58,370 bases of DNA from Microvirga sp. (lineage in GTDB: Bacteria > Pseudomonadota > Alphaproteobacteria > Rhizobiales > Beijerinckiaceae). The notes beneath the pieces were generated by a model, which did not search any database, was not told the origin of the DNA, and saw only the letters and a program-made list of their open reading frames with translations. A program made the position numbers and the translations under genes. Location: positions 1-58,370 of the forward strand of contig JAQSWQ010000060.1 of the NCBI GenBank assembly GCA_029266525.1, read 5' to 3'. This document shows, piece by piece, positions 8,324 to 16,255 of the stretch (positions are counted from its first letter, which is position 1; each line of letters opens with the position of its first letter).

Positions 8324-8636
8324 CGGCTTCCTCGCCGGGCCGGCCGGCGCCTACGCGGCGATCCTCGCCATGGCGGTCGCAACCTATCTCTGCCGCGCCT
8401 CAGGGGTCGTGCTGATGAGCCGCGTGCGCCTCACCCCGCGCGTCACGCGAGGCTTGCGGGCGCTTCCGGGCTCGATCGTGGTCGCGACCGTGGCGCCGCT
8501 CGCGGCCCAAGCCGGGACGCCTGCCGTCGCGGGCGTGCTCATCGCGCTCGCAACCATGATCGCCGTGCGCTGGGAGCTCGCGGCCTTGTTCGCGGGACTG
8601 GCAACGGTAGCGTTGCTGCGGGCGCTCGGCCTTTAG
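8316..8636 (+). CDS. azlD: AzlD family protein, small subunit of AzlCD exporter
   Basis: Encodes 106 residues, the standard AzlD size, with three to four predicted membrane helices. The conserved N-terminal region AVATYLCRASGVVLMSR and the central RALPGSIVVATVAPLAA match the family. Its ATG lies inside the end of azlC, so translation is probably coupled. The last four bases overlap the end of the convergent phosphatase-like gene, leaving no room for a terminator between them. Confidence 0.9.
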   Translation: MTDGFLAGPAGAYAAILAMAVATYLCRASGVVLMSRVRLTPRVTRGLRALPGSIVVATVAPLAAQAGTPAVAGVLIALATMIAVRWELAALFAGLATVALLRALGL

Positions 8637-9082
8637 CTCTTCAGCCTCGTCCTGATCCGGTAGGACAGCCCGTCACGCACGTCGCGATAGGCATCGAGCA
8701 TCTGCTCGCGCGAGCCCTGGACGATGGTGGGGTCGGACGTCGGCCAATACTCGACCTCTACCGCAAGCGTGCGGGTCAACTCGAGCGCCGCGTGATGAGC
8801 CTCGGGCGCGAGCGTGACGATGAGGTCGAAATTGAGCCCCTCCCACTCTTCCAGGTCCGCCAACGTGCGCGGCTTGTGCTTGCCGGCGTCGATCCCGATC
8901 TCATCGAGCACCGCGACCATGAAGAGGTCGCGATCGCCACGCCTCACGCCGGCCGACTGGCAGTAGATCGACTTGCCGAAATAATGCCGGGCCAGGGCTT
9001 CGGCAATGGGCGAGCGGATCGAGTTGTGCGCGCATAGGAAAAGCACCGACTGGACGGGCCGGCCGGCGTTCCCGGTCGCCAC
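8633..9082 (-). CDS. Low-molecular-weight phosphatase family protein (arsenate reductase-like)
   Basis: Encodes 149 residues of the low-molecular-weight protein tyrosine phosphatase fold. The P-loop CAHNSIRSP fits C-x5-R-S near residue 17, and a later VEYWPTSDPT segment supplies the DP general-acid motif. The family includes protein tyrosine phosphatases and thioredoxin-linked arsenate reductases. In many alphaproteobacteria this gene follows UPF0262 and hisD, and here UPF0262 lies directly upstream (3 bp between them). That conserved context and the absence of ars genes make an arsenate role uncertain. Confidence 0.87.
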   Translation of the reverse strand: MATGNAGRPVQSVLFLCAHNSIRSPIAEALARHYFGKSIYCQSAGVRRGDRDLFMVAVLDEIGIDAGKHKPRTLADLEEWEGLNFDLIVTLAPEAHHAALELTRTLAVEVEYWPTSDPTIVQGSREQMLDAYRDVRDGLSYRIRTRLKS

Positions 9083-9085
9083 CGC

Positions 9086-9571
9086 TCACCCTTTCCAATG
9101 CAGCGCGAAGATCAGCGTGAACAGGCGCCGCGCGGTGTCGAAATCAAGCTCGACCTTGCCTTCGAGCCGCTGCACCAGGAGCTCGGCTGCCTCGTTGTGG
9201 AGGCCTCGCCGGCCCATGTCGATCGCCTCGATCTGGGCGGGCGAAGCGGTGCGGATCGCCTTATAATAGCTGTCGCAGACCATCTCGTAGTCCTTGATGA
9301 TCTTGCGGAATGGCGTGAGCGAGAGATGATGCGCGACGATCGGCGCGCCGTCCGCCGTGCGGATGTCGAAGCAGAGCCGATTCTCGACCAGAGCGAGGTG
9401 GAGCGCGTAAGGCCCGCCGTCGCGCTCGGGCAGGGCGAAGCAATTCGCCTCGACGATGTCGTAGATGGCGACGGCGCGCTCGTGCTCCTGGTCCGGGCTG
9501 CCGCGGCCGATCGAAGCGTCGTCGAGCGTCACCGCGACGAGGCGGCGCCTGATGGATGCGTCATCCGGCAT
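9086..9571 (-). CDS. UPF0262 family protein
   Basis: Encodes 161 residues matching the alphaproteobacterial UPF0262 family by length and by segments such as [26 protein letters not shown]'s N-terminal LDDASIGR and [29 protein letters not shown], and [11 protein letters not shown] at the C-terminus. The function is unknown. In many alphaproteobacteria it sits between hisD and a low-molecular-weight phosphatase; here the phosphatase is present downstream but hisD is 3.5 kb away. Soluble, no signal peptide. Confidence 0.9.
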   Translation of the reverse strand: MPDDASIRRRLVAVTLDDASIGRGSPDQEHERAVAIYDIVEANCFALPERDGGPYALHLALVENRLCFDIRTADGAPIVAHHLSLTPFRKIIKDYEMVCDSYYKAIRTASPAQIEAIDMGRRGLHNEAAELLVQRLEGKVELDFDTARRLFTLIFALHWKG

Positions 9572-9768
9572 CGTTCACCGATCGGCCGAGAACCGCCGCC
9601 TCTATAGGGAGCGCGGCGGCGTTCGCCAATCTCGCGTCCACACTCATCGACAGTGTGCCGAAGACGGAACGTGCCGCCTCCTGTTGCATCCGCGGCGGCC
9701 TTTGCCGAAACTGGCCCCATCGTGCTTCGGCTCGGCCCGCGGCACGCGAAAAGGAGGGAGGAAACATC

Positions 9769-11034
9769 ATGCCGATCGATCGCGCCCTTCGCGCCTTGGC
9801 CGTCACGGGTTCGGTTGCCTGTCTCCTCGCTGCGGCACCGGCCGGCGCGCAGCAGCCCGCTCCGGGCGGGGCTCCGGCCGCGGTCCCCGCTGCGCAGCCG
9901 CCGCCGGCGCCGGGCTCCGCGCTCTATGGACGTCCCGACGCGCCCGGGGCGATGAGGCTCGCGCCGATCGCGCCGCCGCCGATTCCCACGCCCGCCGACA
10001 AGCTGCCGGTCGCGAAGCTCAAGGCGCCGGCGGGCTTCAAGGTCGAGGTGTTCGCGGCCGGCGTCGCCAACGCCCGCTCGATCCGCATCGGCGACAAGGG
10101 CACGGTGTTCGTCGGCGCGCGGCTCATCGACAAGGTCCATGCCATCCGCGAGAAGGACGGCAAGCGCGAGGTCAAGGTCATCGCCTCCGGGCTGCACCGC
10201 CCGAACGGGCTCGCGCTGCACAAGGGCGCGCTCTACATCGCCGAATTGTCCAAGGTCTCGCGGATCGACGCCGTCGAGGACAACCTCGACAACCCGCCGA
10301 AGCCGACGCTCGTCAACGACCAGTTCCCGAAGGACGAGCCGCATGGCTGGAAGTTCATCGCCATCGGCCCCGACGACAAGCTCTATGTGCCGGTCGGCGC
10401 GAACGCCAACATCAACGACCCGGACCCGAACCACTACGCCCATATCCGGCGCATGAATCTCGACGGCAGCGGCATGGAGATCCTGGTCCGCGGCGTGCGC
10501 AACACCGTCGGCTTCGACTGGCACCCGACAACGAAGGAGCTCTACTTCACCGACAATGGACGCGACTGGCTCTCCGAGGACGTGCCCGAGGACGAGCTCA
10601 ACCGCGTCACGGCCGCGGGCAAGAAGCATTTCGGCTACCCGTATTGCCACCAGGGCAATTTCCGCGATCCGGAATTCGGCTGGGGGCACTCCTGCGCTGA
10701 TTACGAGCCGCCGGTCGCGCTGCTCGGCGCCCATACCGCCGCGCTCGGCATGCGCTTCTACACCGGCGCCATGTTCCCGGCCGAGTACCGGAACGCGATC
10801 TTCATCGCGCGGCGGGGCTCCTGGAATCGGACCGAGAAGCTCGGCGGCGACATCGTCGTGGCGAAGCTCAATCCGGACGGCTCGGTCAAGTCGATCGAGC
10901 CCTTCCTGACCGGGTTTCTCGAGAACAACAATTACGTGGCGCGGCCGGTCGACGTGGAGGTCATGAAGGACGGCTCGCTCCTGGTCTCGGACGACTTCAA
11001 CGGCGCGGTCTATCGCGTGAGTTATGGCGGCTGA
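9769..11034 (+). CDS. PQQ-dependent sugar dehydrogenase (sorbosone/glucose dehydrogenase family), exported
   Basis: Encodes 421 residues. The start at 9769 is supported by AGGAGGGAGGAAAC upstream. A signal peptide with site AGAQQ is followed by a Pro/Ala-rich linker to about residue 75, then a six-bladed beta-propeller of the GDH/L-sorbosone dehydrogenase family: SGLHRPNGLALH, GVRNTVGFDWHP, FTDNGRDW, and ARRGSWNRTEK. These periplasmic enzymes use PQQ to oxidise sugars or alcohols and pass electrons to cytochrome c. The next gene is a dihaem cytochrome c overlapping by 11 bp, and pqqA lies just beyond it, so the cofactor assignment is well supported by context. Confidence 0.93.
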   Translation: MPIDRALRALAVTGSVACLLAAAPAGAQQPAPGGAPAAVPAAQPPPAPGSALYGRPDAPGAMRLAPIAPPPIPTPADKLPVAKLKAPAGFKVEVFAAGVANARSIRIGDKGTVFVGARLIDKVHAIREKDGKREVKVIASGLHRPNGLALHKGALYIAELSKVSRIDAVEDNLDNPPKPTLVNDQFPKDEPHGWKFIAIGPDDKLYVPVGANANINDPDPNHYAHIRRMNLDGSGMEILVRGVRNTVGFDWHPTTKELYFTDNGRDWLSEDVPEDELNRVTAAGKKHFGYPYCHQGNFRDPEFGWGHSCADYEPPVALLGAHTAALGMRFYTGAMFPAEYRNAIFIARRGSWNRTEKLGGDIVVAKLNPDGSVKSIEPFLTGFLENNNYVARPVDVEVMKDGSLLVSDDFNGAVYRVSYGG

Positions 11035-11650
11035 GCGCGGCCGGCCGGGCGCTTCGCCGCGACCGGCCTGCCTCTCGAAGCCCTTCCTTAAGATCGTCGC
11101 GACCGGGGCGCTCCTCTGCGGAGCTGCGCTTCCGTCTCATAGCGGGTCGCTCCAAGAGCGGCTGGCACCGTGCCTCGCCTGCCATGGCGAGAGCGGGCGC
11201 TCGGAAACGCCGGAGGTGCCGTCGCTCGGCGGGCAGCCCCCCTCCTTCCTGCTGATCCAGCTCTACGTCTTTCGCGAGAGGCAGCGCATCGCCGAGCCTA
11301 TGAATGAGCTGACCAAGGACCTGACCGACGACGACCTGCGCAGCTTCTCGGACGAGCTCGCCAAGCTCCCGGCGCCGGTCGCGGCCGGTCCGGCCGATCC
11401 CGCGCGCATGGCGATGGGCGCCGCGCTCTCGGCCCGGCACCGCTGCGGCTTCTGCCACAGCCCGGATTTCTCGGGCCAGAACCAGATCCCGCGTATCGCG
11501 GTCCAGCGCGAGGACTACCTCGTCAAGGCGCTGCGCGAATACAGCACCCAGGAGCGGCGCGGGTACGACCCGTCGATGGTGGAAATCGCGCGACAGCTTA
11601 GCGAGGCCGACATCCTCGACCTTGCCTATTATCTCGCGAACTGGCGCTGA
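11024..11650 (+). CDS. Dihaem cytochrome c (c4-like)
   Basis: Encodes 208 residues with two haem-binding CxxCH motifs, CLACH near residue 50 and CGFCH near residue 147, so the protein folds as two cytochrome domains like cytochrome c4. The N-terminus has a basic stretch and the hydrophobic segment IVATGALLCGAALPSHSG, an export signal. The start overlaps the dehydrogenase gene by 11 bp. The most likely role is electron acceptor for the PQQ enzyme in the periplasm, passing electrons toward a terminal oxidase. Confidence 0.92.
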   Translation: MAAERGRPGASPRPACLSKPFLKIVATGALLCGAALPSHSGSLQERLAPCLACHGESGRSETPEVPSLGGQPPSFLLIQLYVFRERQRIAEPMNELTKDLTDDDLRSFSDELAKLPAPVAAGPADPARMAMGAALSARHRCGFCHSPDFSGQNQIPRIAVQREDYLVKALREYSTQERRGYDPSMVEIARQLSEADILDLAYYLANWR

Positions 11651-11659
11651 GCCGAAAGC

Positions 11660-11752
11660 TCAGATCTCGCCTTCGCCGTCCTCGCCCGAAACATACGAGG
11701 TGACTTCGAGGCCGACCGCGACTTCGGTCACGACCGGGGTTTCCCATGCCAT
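11660..11752 (-). CDS. pqqA: Coenzyme PQQ precursor peptide PqqA
   Basis: A 30-codon gene on the minus strand encodes MAWETPVVTEVAVGLEV followed by TSY and a short acidic tail. It has the PqqA hallmarks: Trp near the N-terminus, a GLEV core, and Glu16 and Tyr20 at exactly the E-x3-Y spacing. PqqE crosslinks this pair, after which the peptide is trimmed to PQQ. A GGAG Shine-Dalgarno lies 8-10 bp upstream. It is convergent with the cytochrome c gene, with stops 9 bp apart. No pqqBCDE genes are in the window, so this is an orphan or duplicated precursor gene next to a PQQ-using enzyme. Confidence 0.9.
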   Translation of the reverse strand: MAWETPVVTEVAVGLEVTSYVSGEDGEGEI

Positions 11753-11837
11753 GCGCGTTCTCCTTCGGTGAAGAAGCTACAAATCCGCGAGACAGGACGC
11801 AAGGCCGGGCTCGCTAGCATGGCCTCCGGGCCTTGTC

Positions 11838-11897
11838 ATGGCCGGACTCGGCCCGGCCATCCCGATCCAACTAACGAGATCGCCGGGTCAAGCCCGG
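11838..11897. repeat. REP-like palindromic intergenic repeat
   Basis: Two GC-rich palindromes lie between the pqqA start and the GST stop: ATGGCCGG-7 nt-CCGGCCAT (11838-11860) and CCGGG-5 nt-CCCGG (11883-11897). The form resembles the dispersed palindromic elements common between genes in Bradyrhizobium-like genomes. They may also form hairpins that end the GST transcript. Confidence 0.5.
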
Positions 11898-11914
11898 GGA
11901 CGGCAAGTAAGGGT

Positions 11915-12532
11915 TCAGGCCGCCTGCTTGAGGAGTCCCTCAGCCTGCAGCGCCTGCTGCACCGCCGGGCGAGCGGCGACGCGGTCCATGAAGCCCTTGA
12001 GGTTGGGATAGGGCTTGAGGTCGATCTTATGGAAATTCGTCCAGTTTACCACCGTGAAGAGATAGGCGTCGGCCGCGGTGAAGCGATTGCCGGTGAGATA
12101 GGGCCGCTGCGCAAGCTGTTCGTCGAGATAAGCGAATCGCTTGGCGAGGTTCGCCCGCACGATCTCCTTCATCGCGTCGGGGGTGTCCGGCTTCCACAGC
12201 GGACCGAAGCCCTTGTGGATCTCGGTCGAGACGAAGGTCAGCCACTCCTGCAGGCGGTAGCGTTCGAAAGTCCCGTTCGCGGGGGCGAGCCCGGACTTCG
12301 GCGCCTGGTCGGCGAGATACTGCACGAGAGTCGCGACCTCGGTCAGAACCTCGCCATTGTCGAGGCGCAGCGCCGGGACGTAGCCTTTCGGGTTGACCTT
12401 GGCGAAATCCTCGCCGCCCTCGGTCTTGCCGGTCGCAAAATTCAGCTTGTCGAGATCGATCTTCAGCCCGGCCTCGCGGGCGACGATATGCGGGGCGAGC
12501 GAGCAGGCGGCAGGGGCGTAGTAGAGCTTCAT
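11915..12532 (-). CDS. Glutathione S-transferase
   Basis: Encodes 205 residues with the two-domain GST layout. The N-terminal thioredoxin-like domain begins MKLYYAPAACSLAPHI, which matches the bacterial beta-class active-site region with Cys10 and Ser11. NPKGYVPAL carries the cis-proline, and EVATLVQYLADQ the glutathione gamma-glutamyl contact. The C-terminal helical domain contains FTAADAYLFTVVNW. It conjugates or reduces electrophiles with glutathione in the cytoplasm. It is divergent from the MarR gene at 12658, with palindromic sites between them, suggesting control by that regulator. Confidence 0.93.
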   Translation of the reverse strand: MKLYYAPAACSLAPHIVAREAGLKIDLDKLNFATGKTEGGEDFAKVNPKGYVPALRLDNGEVLTEVATLVQYLADQAPKSGLAPANGTFERYRLQEWLTFVSTEIHKGFGPLWKPDTPDAMKEIVRANLAKRFAYLDEQLAQRPYLTGNRFTAADAYLFTVVNWTNFHKIDLKPYPNLKGFMDRVAARPAVQQALQAEGLLKQAA

Positions 12533-12585
12533 GGCGAAACCTCATGTTGGTCCGGCCTTTGGCCGGCTCTGCGGGTTCATGCAGA

Positions 12586-12637
12586 TGCATTCAATTAAGT
12601 GCAGTGCGTCACGGAGTCAAGCTTGATGCAAGTGCAT
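12586..12637. promoter_or_regulatory. Candidate MarR operator sites between gst and marR
   Basis: Two palindromes sit in the 125-bp divergent gap: TGCATTCAATTAAGTGCA (12586-12603, 18 bp with two mismatched pairs) and ATGCAAGTGCAT (12626-12637, perfect ATGCA arms). A further ATGCAGATGCAT precedes the first. This AT-rich stretch with repeated TGCA half-sites stands out from the GC-rich surroundings and lies where a MarR repressor could control both genes. Confidence 0.55.
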
Positions 12638-12657
12638 GCACCCAATAGATTTCGGGC

Positions 12658-13143
12658 ATGAACGCAAACCCCTCCGAAGCCGCGGTCCAGGCCTGGGCAC
12701 GCCTCGTGCGCGTCAGCGGCGCGCTGCTCGATGCGGTCGAAGCGGAGCTGAAGGCGGCCGGCTTTCCGGCGCTCGCCTGGTACGATGCGCTTCTCGAACT
12801 GAGCCGTGCGCCGGAAGGCCGGCTGCGGCCGTTCGAGCTCGAGCGTCACATGCTTCTGCCGCAATACTCGACCTCGCGGCTGATCGACCGGCTCGAGAAG
12901 GCAGGACTTGCCGAGCGCCTGGGCTGCCCGAACGATGGACGCGGACAGCACGTCGCGATCACTGAGGCCGGCCGCGCGTTGCGCGAGCGCATGTGGCCGG
13001 CCTATGCGGCGGCGATCGAGCGCCATGTCGGGTCGAAGATCGGCTGCAGCGACGCGGAAAAGCTCGCCGAGCTCCTCGGCCGTCTCTCCGGCGCCGCTTC
13101 CGACGGCACGCTGTGCGGCGGCGCGGCTGTCGCTAGGGTTTAA
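12658..13143 (+). CDS. MarR family transcriptional regulator
   Basis: Encodes 161 residues with a winged helix: alpha-helical N-terminus, a recognition region around LLPQYSTSRLIDRLEKAGLAE, the wing with DGRGQHVAITEAG, and C-terminal dimerisation helices. MarR proteins bind palindromic operators as dimers and release them when bound by small phenolic or electrophilic ligands or on oxidation. The likely targets are its own gene and the divergent GST. Its 3' end overlaps the convergent hisD by 11 bp. Confidence 0.9.
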   Translation: MNANPSEAAVQAWARLVRVSGALLDAVEAELKAAGFPALAWYDALLELSRAPEGRLRPFELERHMLLPQYSTSRLIDRLEKAGLAERLGCPNDGRGQHVAITEAGRALRERMWPAYAAAIERHVGSKIGCSDAEKLAELLGRLSGAASDGTLCGGAAVARV

Positions 13144-14425
13144 GCCGGATCGCGATCGAGCGCGCATGCGCTTCGAGCCCCTCGGCCTGGGCGAGGGCAA
13201 TCGCGGGGGGGCCGAGCGCGCGCAGCGACTTAGGATCGCATTTGAGGATCGACGTGCGCTTCATGAAATCGAGTACGCCAAGCCCCGAGGAGAAGCGGGC
13301 CGAGCGCGCCGTCGGCAGCACGTGGTTCGGGCCACCCACGTAATCGCCGATCGCTTCCGGCGTATGACTGCCGAGAAAGATGGCGCCGGCATTGTGCACC
13401 TTGTCGGCGAGCGCCTCGGCATCGCGCGCCGCGATCTCGAGATGCTCCGGCGCGATCAGGTTGACGAGCGGCACCGCGTCGGCGAGCTGGCGCACCAGGA
13501 TGATGACGCCGAAATCGCGCCAGCTCGCGCCGGCGACCGCCGCCCGCGGCAATGTCTTGAGCTGGGCCTCGACCGCCGCTTCGACCGCATCGGCCAGCGC
13601 CGCGCTGTCCGTCATGAGGATCGCCTGGGCGGCCCCGTCGTGCTCAGCCTGAGCCAGAAGATCGGCCGCGATCCACTCCGCGTTGGCGCTCTCGTCGGCA
13701 ATCACCAGCACCTCGGAAGGTCCGGCGATCATGTCGATCCCGACCTGCCCGAAGACCCGGCGCTTAGCCGCCGCCACATAGGCGTTGCCCGGTCCGACGA
13801 TCTTCGCCACCGGCGGAATGCTTGCCGTACCGTAGGCCAGCGCCGCGACGGCCTGTGCGCCCCCGATGCGATAGACCTCGTCGACCCCGGCAAGCTTTGC
13901 GGCCGCGAGCACGAACGGATTGGCCGCGCCGCGCGGCGTCGGCGCCACCATCGCGACGCGACGCACGCCCGCGACCTTCGCCGGCACCGCGTTCATGAGC
14001 ACCGAAGAGGGATAGCTCGCCGTCCCGCCCGGCACGTAGAGCCCGACCGAATCGAGCGCCGTCCAGCGCCAGCCGAGCGTGACGCCGAGCGCGTCCGTCG
14101 AGAGCCGATCCTCGGGCTTCTGCGCGCCGTGATAGGCCTCGATGCGCTGTTTAGCGAACCTCAGAGCCGAGAGTGCCTCAGCCGGGCAGGCCTTGACCGC
14201 CGCCTCGATCTCCTCGTCCTCGACACGCAGCTTCTCGGGCGTGAGCTCAAGCCCGTCGAAGCGGCTCGTATAGTCGATCAGTGCGGCGTCGCCGCGTGCC
14301 GCAACATCGGCGATGATGTCCCGGACGGCATCGTCGATCTCCTCCGAGACCTCGCGCTTCTGCCCGAGGAGCTTTGTGAAGGCGCGCTCGAAATCCTCGT
14401 TTCGCGCGTCGAGGCGCAGCGCCAT
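13133..14425 (-). CDS. hisD: Histidinol dehydrogenase
   Basis: Encodes 430 residues, the normal HisD length. The protein carries GLYVPGGTASYPSSVLMNAVPA, IGGAQAVAALAYGT, VGPGNAYVAAAKR, IAGPSEVLVIAD, AEHDGAAQAILM and NLIAPEHLEI, which hold the zinc-binding and catalytic residues. It performs the last two oxidations of histidine biosynthesis, L-histidinol to L-histidine, with two NAD+. The start at 14425 overlaps the upstream DUF2948 stop by one base, the usual alphaproteobacterial coupling. UPF0262 and the phosphatase that normally follow hisD are displaced 3.5 kb downstream. Confidence 0.97.
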   Translation of the reverse strand: MALRLDARNEDFERAFTKLLGQKREVSEEIDDAVRDIIADVAARGDAALIDYTSRFDGLELTPEKLRVEDEEIEAAVKACPAEALSALRFAKQRIEAYHGAQKPEDRLSTDALGVTLGWRWTALDSVGLYVPGGTASYPSSVLMNAVPAKVAGVRRVAMVAPTPRGAANPFVLAAAKLAGVDEVYRIGGAQAVAALAYGTASIPPVAKIVGPGNAYVAAAKRRVFGQVGIDMIAGPSEVLVIADESANAEWIAADLLAQAEHDGAAQAILMTDSAALADAVEAAVEAQLKTLPRAAVAGASWRDFGVIILVRQLADAVPLVNLIAPEHLEIAARDAEALADKVHNAGAIFLGSHTPEAIGDYVGGPNHVLPTARSARFSSGLGVLDFMKRTSILKCDPKSLRALGPPAIALAQAEGLEAHARSIAIRLKP

Positions 14426-14859
14426 CAGGCGCTCTGGAAATTGTGCGCCGGTCGCCCCTCCGCCTCCCACACCGGCCCTAGATCCTTCATCTGGGTCTCG
14501 ATGCATTCGAGCTCGAGCTGGATCGCGGCGCCGTTGGAGAAGAGCAGCGTCGCCCAGCCCGAGGGCGGGTCCTTCTCCTCGAAGGCGATGCCGAGGAGGT
14601 TCAGCACCTGGTCCGGCTTGGCGCGGTCGACGCCGCGGCATCTGCAGCCGATCACCCGCTCGAAGTGAAGCCCGGTGAGCCGGCGCCTGGGCGGCTCGTC
14701 AAGCCCGCACTCCCAGTCGAAGCGGCGGGCGCAGAGCGCGAAGCGCTGATCCTTCGGCAGGAAGGCGAGATCTCCGACCCGGACCACCGCATCCTGGAGA
14801 TGGGTGGAGATGACCGCGAGATCTTCCTCGTCGAGCGCGACGAGCTTCAGGAGTTCCAT
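14425..14859 (-). CDS. DUF2948 family protein
   Basis: Encodes 144 residues of DUF2948, a small alphaproteobacterial family of unknown function nearly always found between murA and hisD. The start at 14859 (MELLKLVALDEEDLAVIS) matches the family N-terminus. Other family landmarks are LQDAVVRVGDLAF and the C-terminal LECIETQMKDLGPVW. No membrane segment or signal peptide. It overlaps hisD by one base, so translation is coupled. The usual neighbour murA is separated here by a secreted-protein gene and a methyltransferase. Confidence 0.9.
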   Translation of the reverse strand: MELLKLVALDEEDLAVISTHLQDAVVRVGDLAFLPKDQRFALCARRFDWECGLDEPPRRRLTGLHFERVIGCRCRGVDRAKPDQVLNLLGIAFEEKDPPSGWATLLFSNGAAIQLELECIETQMKDLGPVWEAEGRPAHNFQSA

Positions 14860-15001
14860 GACGCCACCCCGTCTTCTTGCTTCAGCGCTCAGGTAGCGAC
14901 GCCCCTCGCCAAGCGCAACGGTTCGGCTCACCGCGCGTTCATCTTACGACGGCTAGGAACAGGCTCGGCCGGGGCTGGTGAGTTTTGGAGCGGAGGAAAT
15001 G

Positions 15002-15331
15002 ATGAAGCGGATTCTCATCGCTGCGGCCGCGCTGGCCTTCATCGGCGCTGCGCCAGCTTCGGCGCAGTACTATGGCGGAGGCGGATATGGCGGCGGCGGC
15101 TATGGCGGAGGCGGCGGCTACCGCGGCGGCTGGGACGACGATGACGATCGCCGCCATCGCCGGCGCCGCGATCGCTACGAGGAGCGGCCCCGCATGGTGA
15201 TGGGCGGCATCTGCGTCACGTCGCGCGGCAATTGCCGCACCCGGCCGGCGCCGCCCAACACCCCCTGCGGTTGCGATATCCCGGGCTTCGGCCACAAGCG
15301 CGGCGCGGTTGTTGCGGGCGGCGGCTACTAA
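15002..15331 (+). CDS. Small secreted Gly-rich/Cys-rich protein, function unknown
   Basis: Encodes about 109 residues. The start at 15002 follows GGAGG with 5-bp spacing; ATG at 14999 is possible. A signal peptide ending APASAQ is followed by YGGGGYGGGG-type repeats (about residues 22-40), an Asp/Arg-rich charged stretch, then a compact region with four cysteines: GGICVTSRGNCRT and NTPCGCDIPGFGHKRG. Related small exported proteins with the C-x6-C and CxC-PGFG pattern occur in rhizobia, but I know of no function. The gene lies in opposite orientation inside the murA-hisD region. Confidence 0.75.
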   Translation: MKRILIAAAALAFIGAAPASAQYYGGGGYGGGGYGGGGGYRGGWDDDDDRRHRRRRDRYEERPRMVMGGICVTSRGNCRTRPAPPNTPCGCDIPGFGHKRGAVVAGGGY

Positions 15332-15371
15332 GAACGGGCGCGGCGCGAGAGCCAAGCGCCGCCACTGCGGC

Positions 15372-16238
15372 TCAGGCTAACCGGTCCTTCCCGCCCTCCC
15401 GCCCATGAGGCGGGTTGGCGATCGGCCGGCTAGCAGCGTCTTTTCTCAGTACATAGATCCGGGCGCTCCCCCGCTCCGAAGTGAAGCTTCCGAAGGTCCG
15501 CTCGTGCTCCAATCCCGCCTCGCGGGCCGAGGCTTCCAGTTCATCGTCACTGAACCACCAAAGACTCAGACGCTCGGCGGACGACGCAAGACGAGCGCCG
15601 TCCGCGGCAAGCAGCTCGTACTCGATCACCTGCGTGAATTGTCGCTGGCCCTCGTCGAGAGCTCCCTCGTTCCAGGTCACTTCGAGGCGCGCGTTGGCGG
15701 CGTCCGGGAATTGAAAGAAGCTCTTTCGAGTCGCCCGAGGCTCGAGAAACATCTCGGGGGAAGCTGCGTGAATGATCGCGCGACCTTCCGGGAGAAGGTG
15801 CTTCGCGATCGTCCCGAGACAGCGAGCCCTTAGGTCCCCGCCCTTCACGTGATTGAAGCTGTAATAGGGGACCACGACCAGATGAAACCGTGCCGGAACA
15901 TCGAGCGTGACCATGTCGTGCTGGAGGAAGTCGACATTGCCTGCGCGTGCCGGAGGCAGTCTGTCGCGCTTCAGGCGGGCGAGCCTCAGCATCGGCTCGG
16001 AATTATCGATGCCAATCGCCTCGAATCCTCGCGCTGCGAGTGCGATGGCCACGCGGCCGGTTCCGCAGCCCAGCTCCAGGACGCGCTCGCCCGGTGAGCG
16101 CAGGTACGCTGCGTAGAAATCCACGTCGCCACGGATGTGCGGATCGACGCTCGTGATCGCGTCGTAGAACCTCACGCTCAGCGTGTCGTCGGTATAATAC
16201 TCTTTCACCATCTTCTGGCGCCGCAACGCCACAGGCAT
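15372..16238 (-). CDS. Class I SAM-dependent methyltransferase
   Basis: Encodes 288 residues. Motif I VLELGCGTGRVAIALA near residue 55 binds S-adenosylmethionine, GIDNSEPMLRLAR is the acidic ribose-binding strand, and FLQHDMVTLDV and FHLVVVPYYSFNH follow in order. An N-terminal YDAITSVDPHIRGDVDFY segment is typical of small-molecule methyltransferases of this type. The substrate is unknown. It ends 40 bp before the Gly-rich gene's stop and starts 18 bp downstream of murA, so it may be cotranscribed with murA. Start may be ATG 16238 or the in-frame ATG at 16211. Confidence 0.85.
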   Translation of the reverse strand: MPVALRRQKMVKEYYTDDTLSVRFYDAITSVDPHIRGDVDFYAAYLRSPGERVLELGCGTGRVAIALAARGFEAIGIDNSEPMLRLARLKRDRLPPARAGNVDFLQHDMVTLDVPARFHLVVVPYYSFNHVKGGDLRARCLGTIAKHLLPEGRAIIHAASPEMFLEPRATRKSFFQFPDAANARLEVTWNEGALDEGQRQFTQVIEYELLAADGARLASSAERLSLWWFSDDELEASAREAGLEHERTFGSFTSERGSARIYVLRKDAASRPIANPPHGREGGKDRLA

Positions 16239-16255
16239 GGACGAGCGGCTGATGA

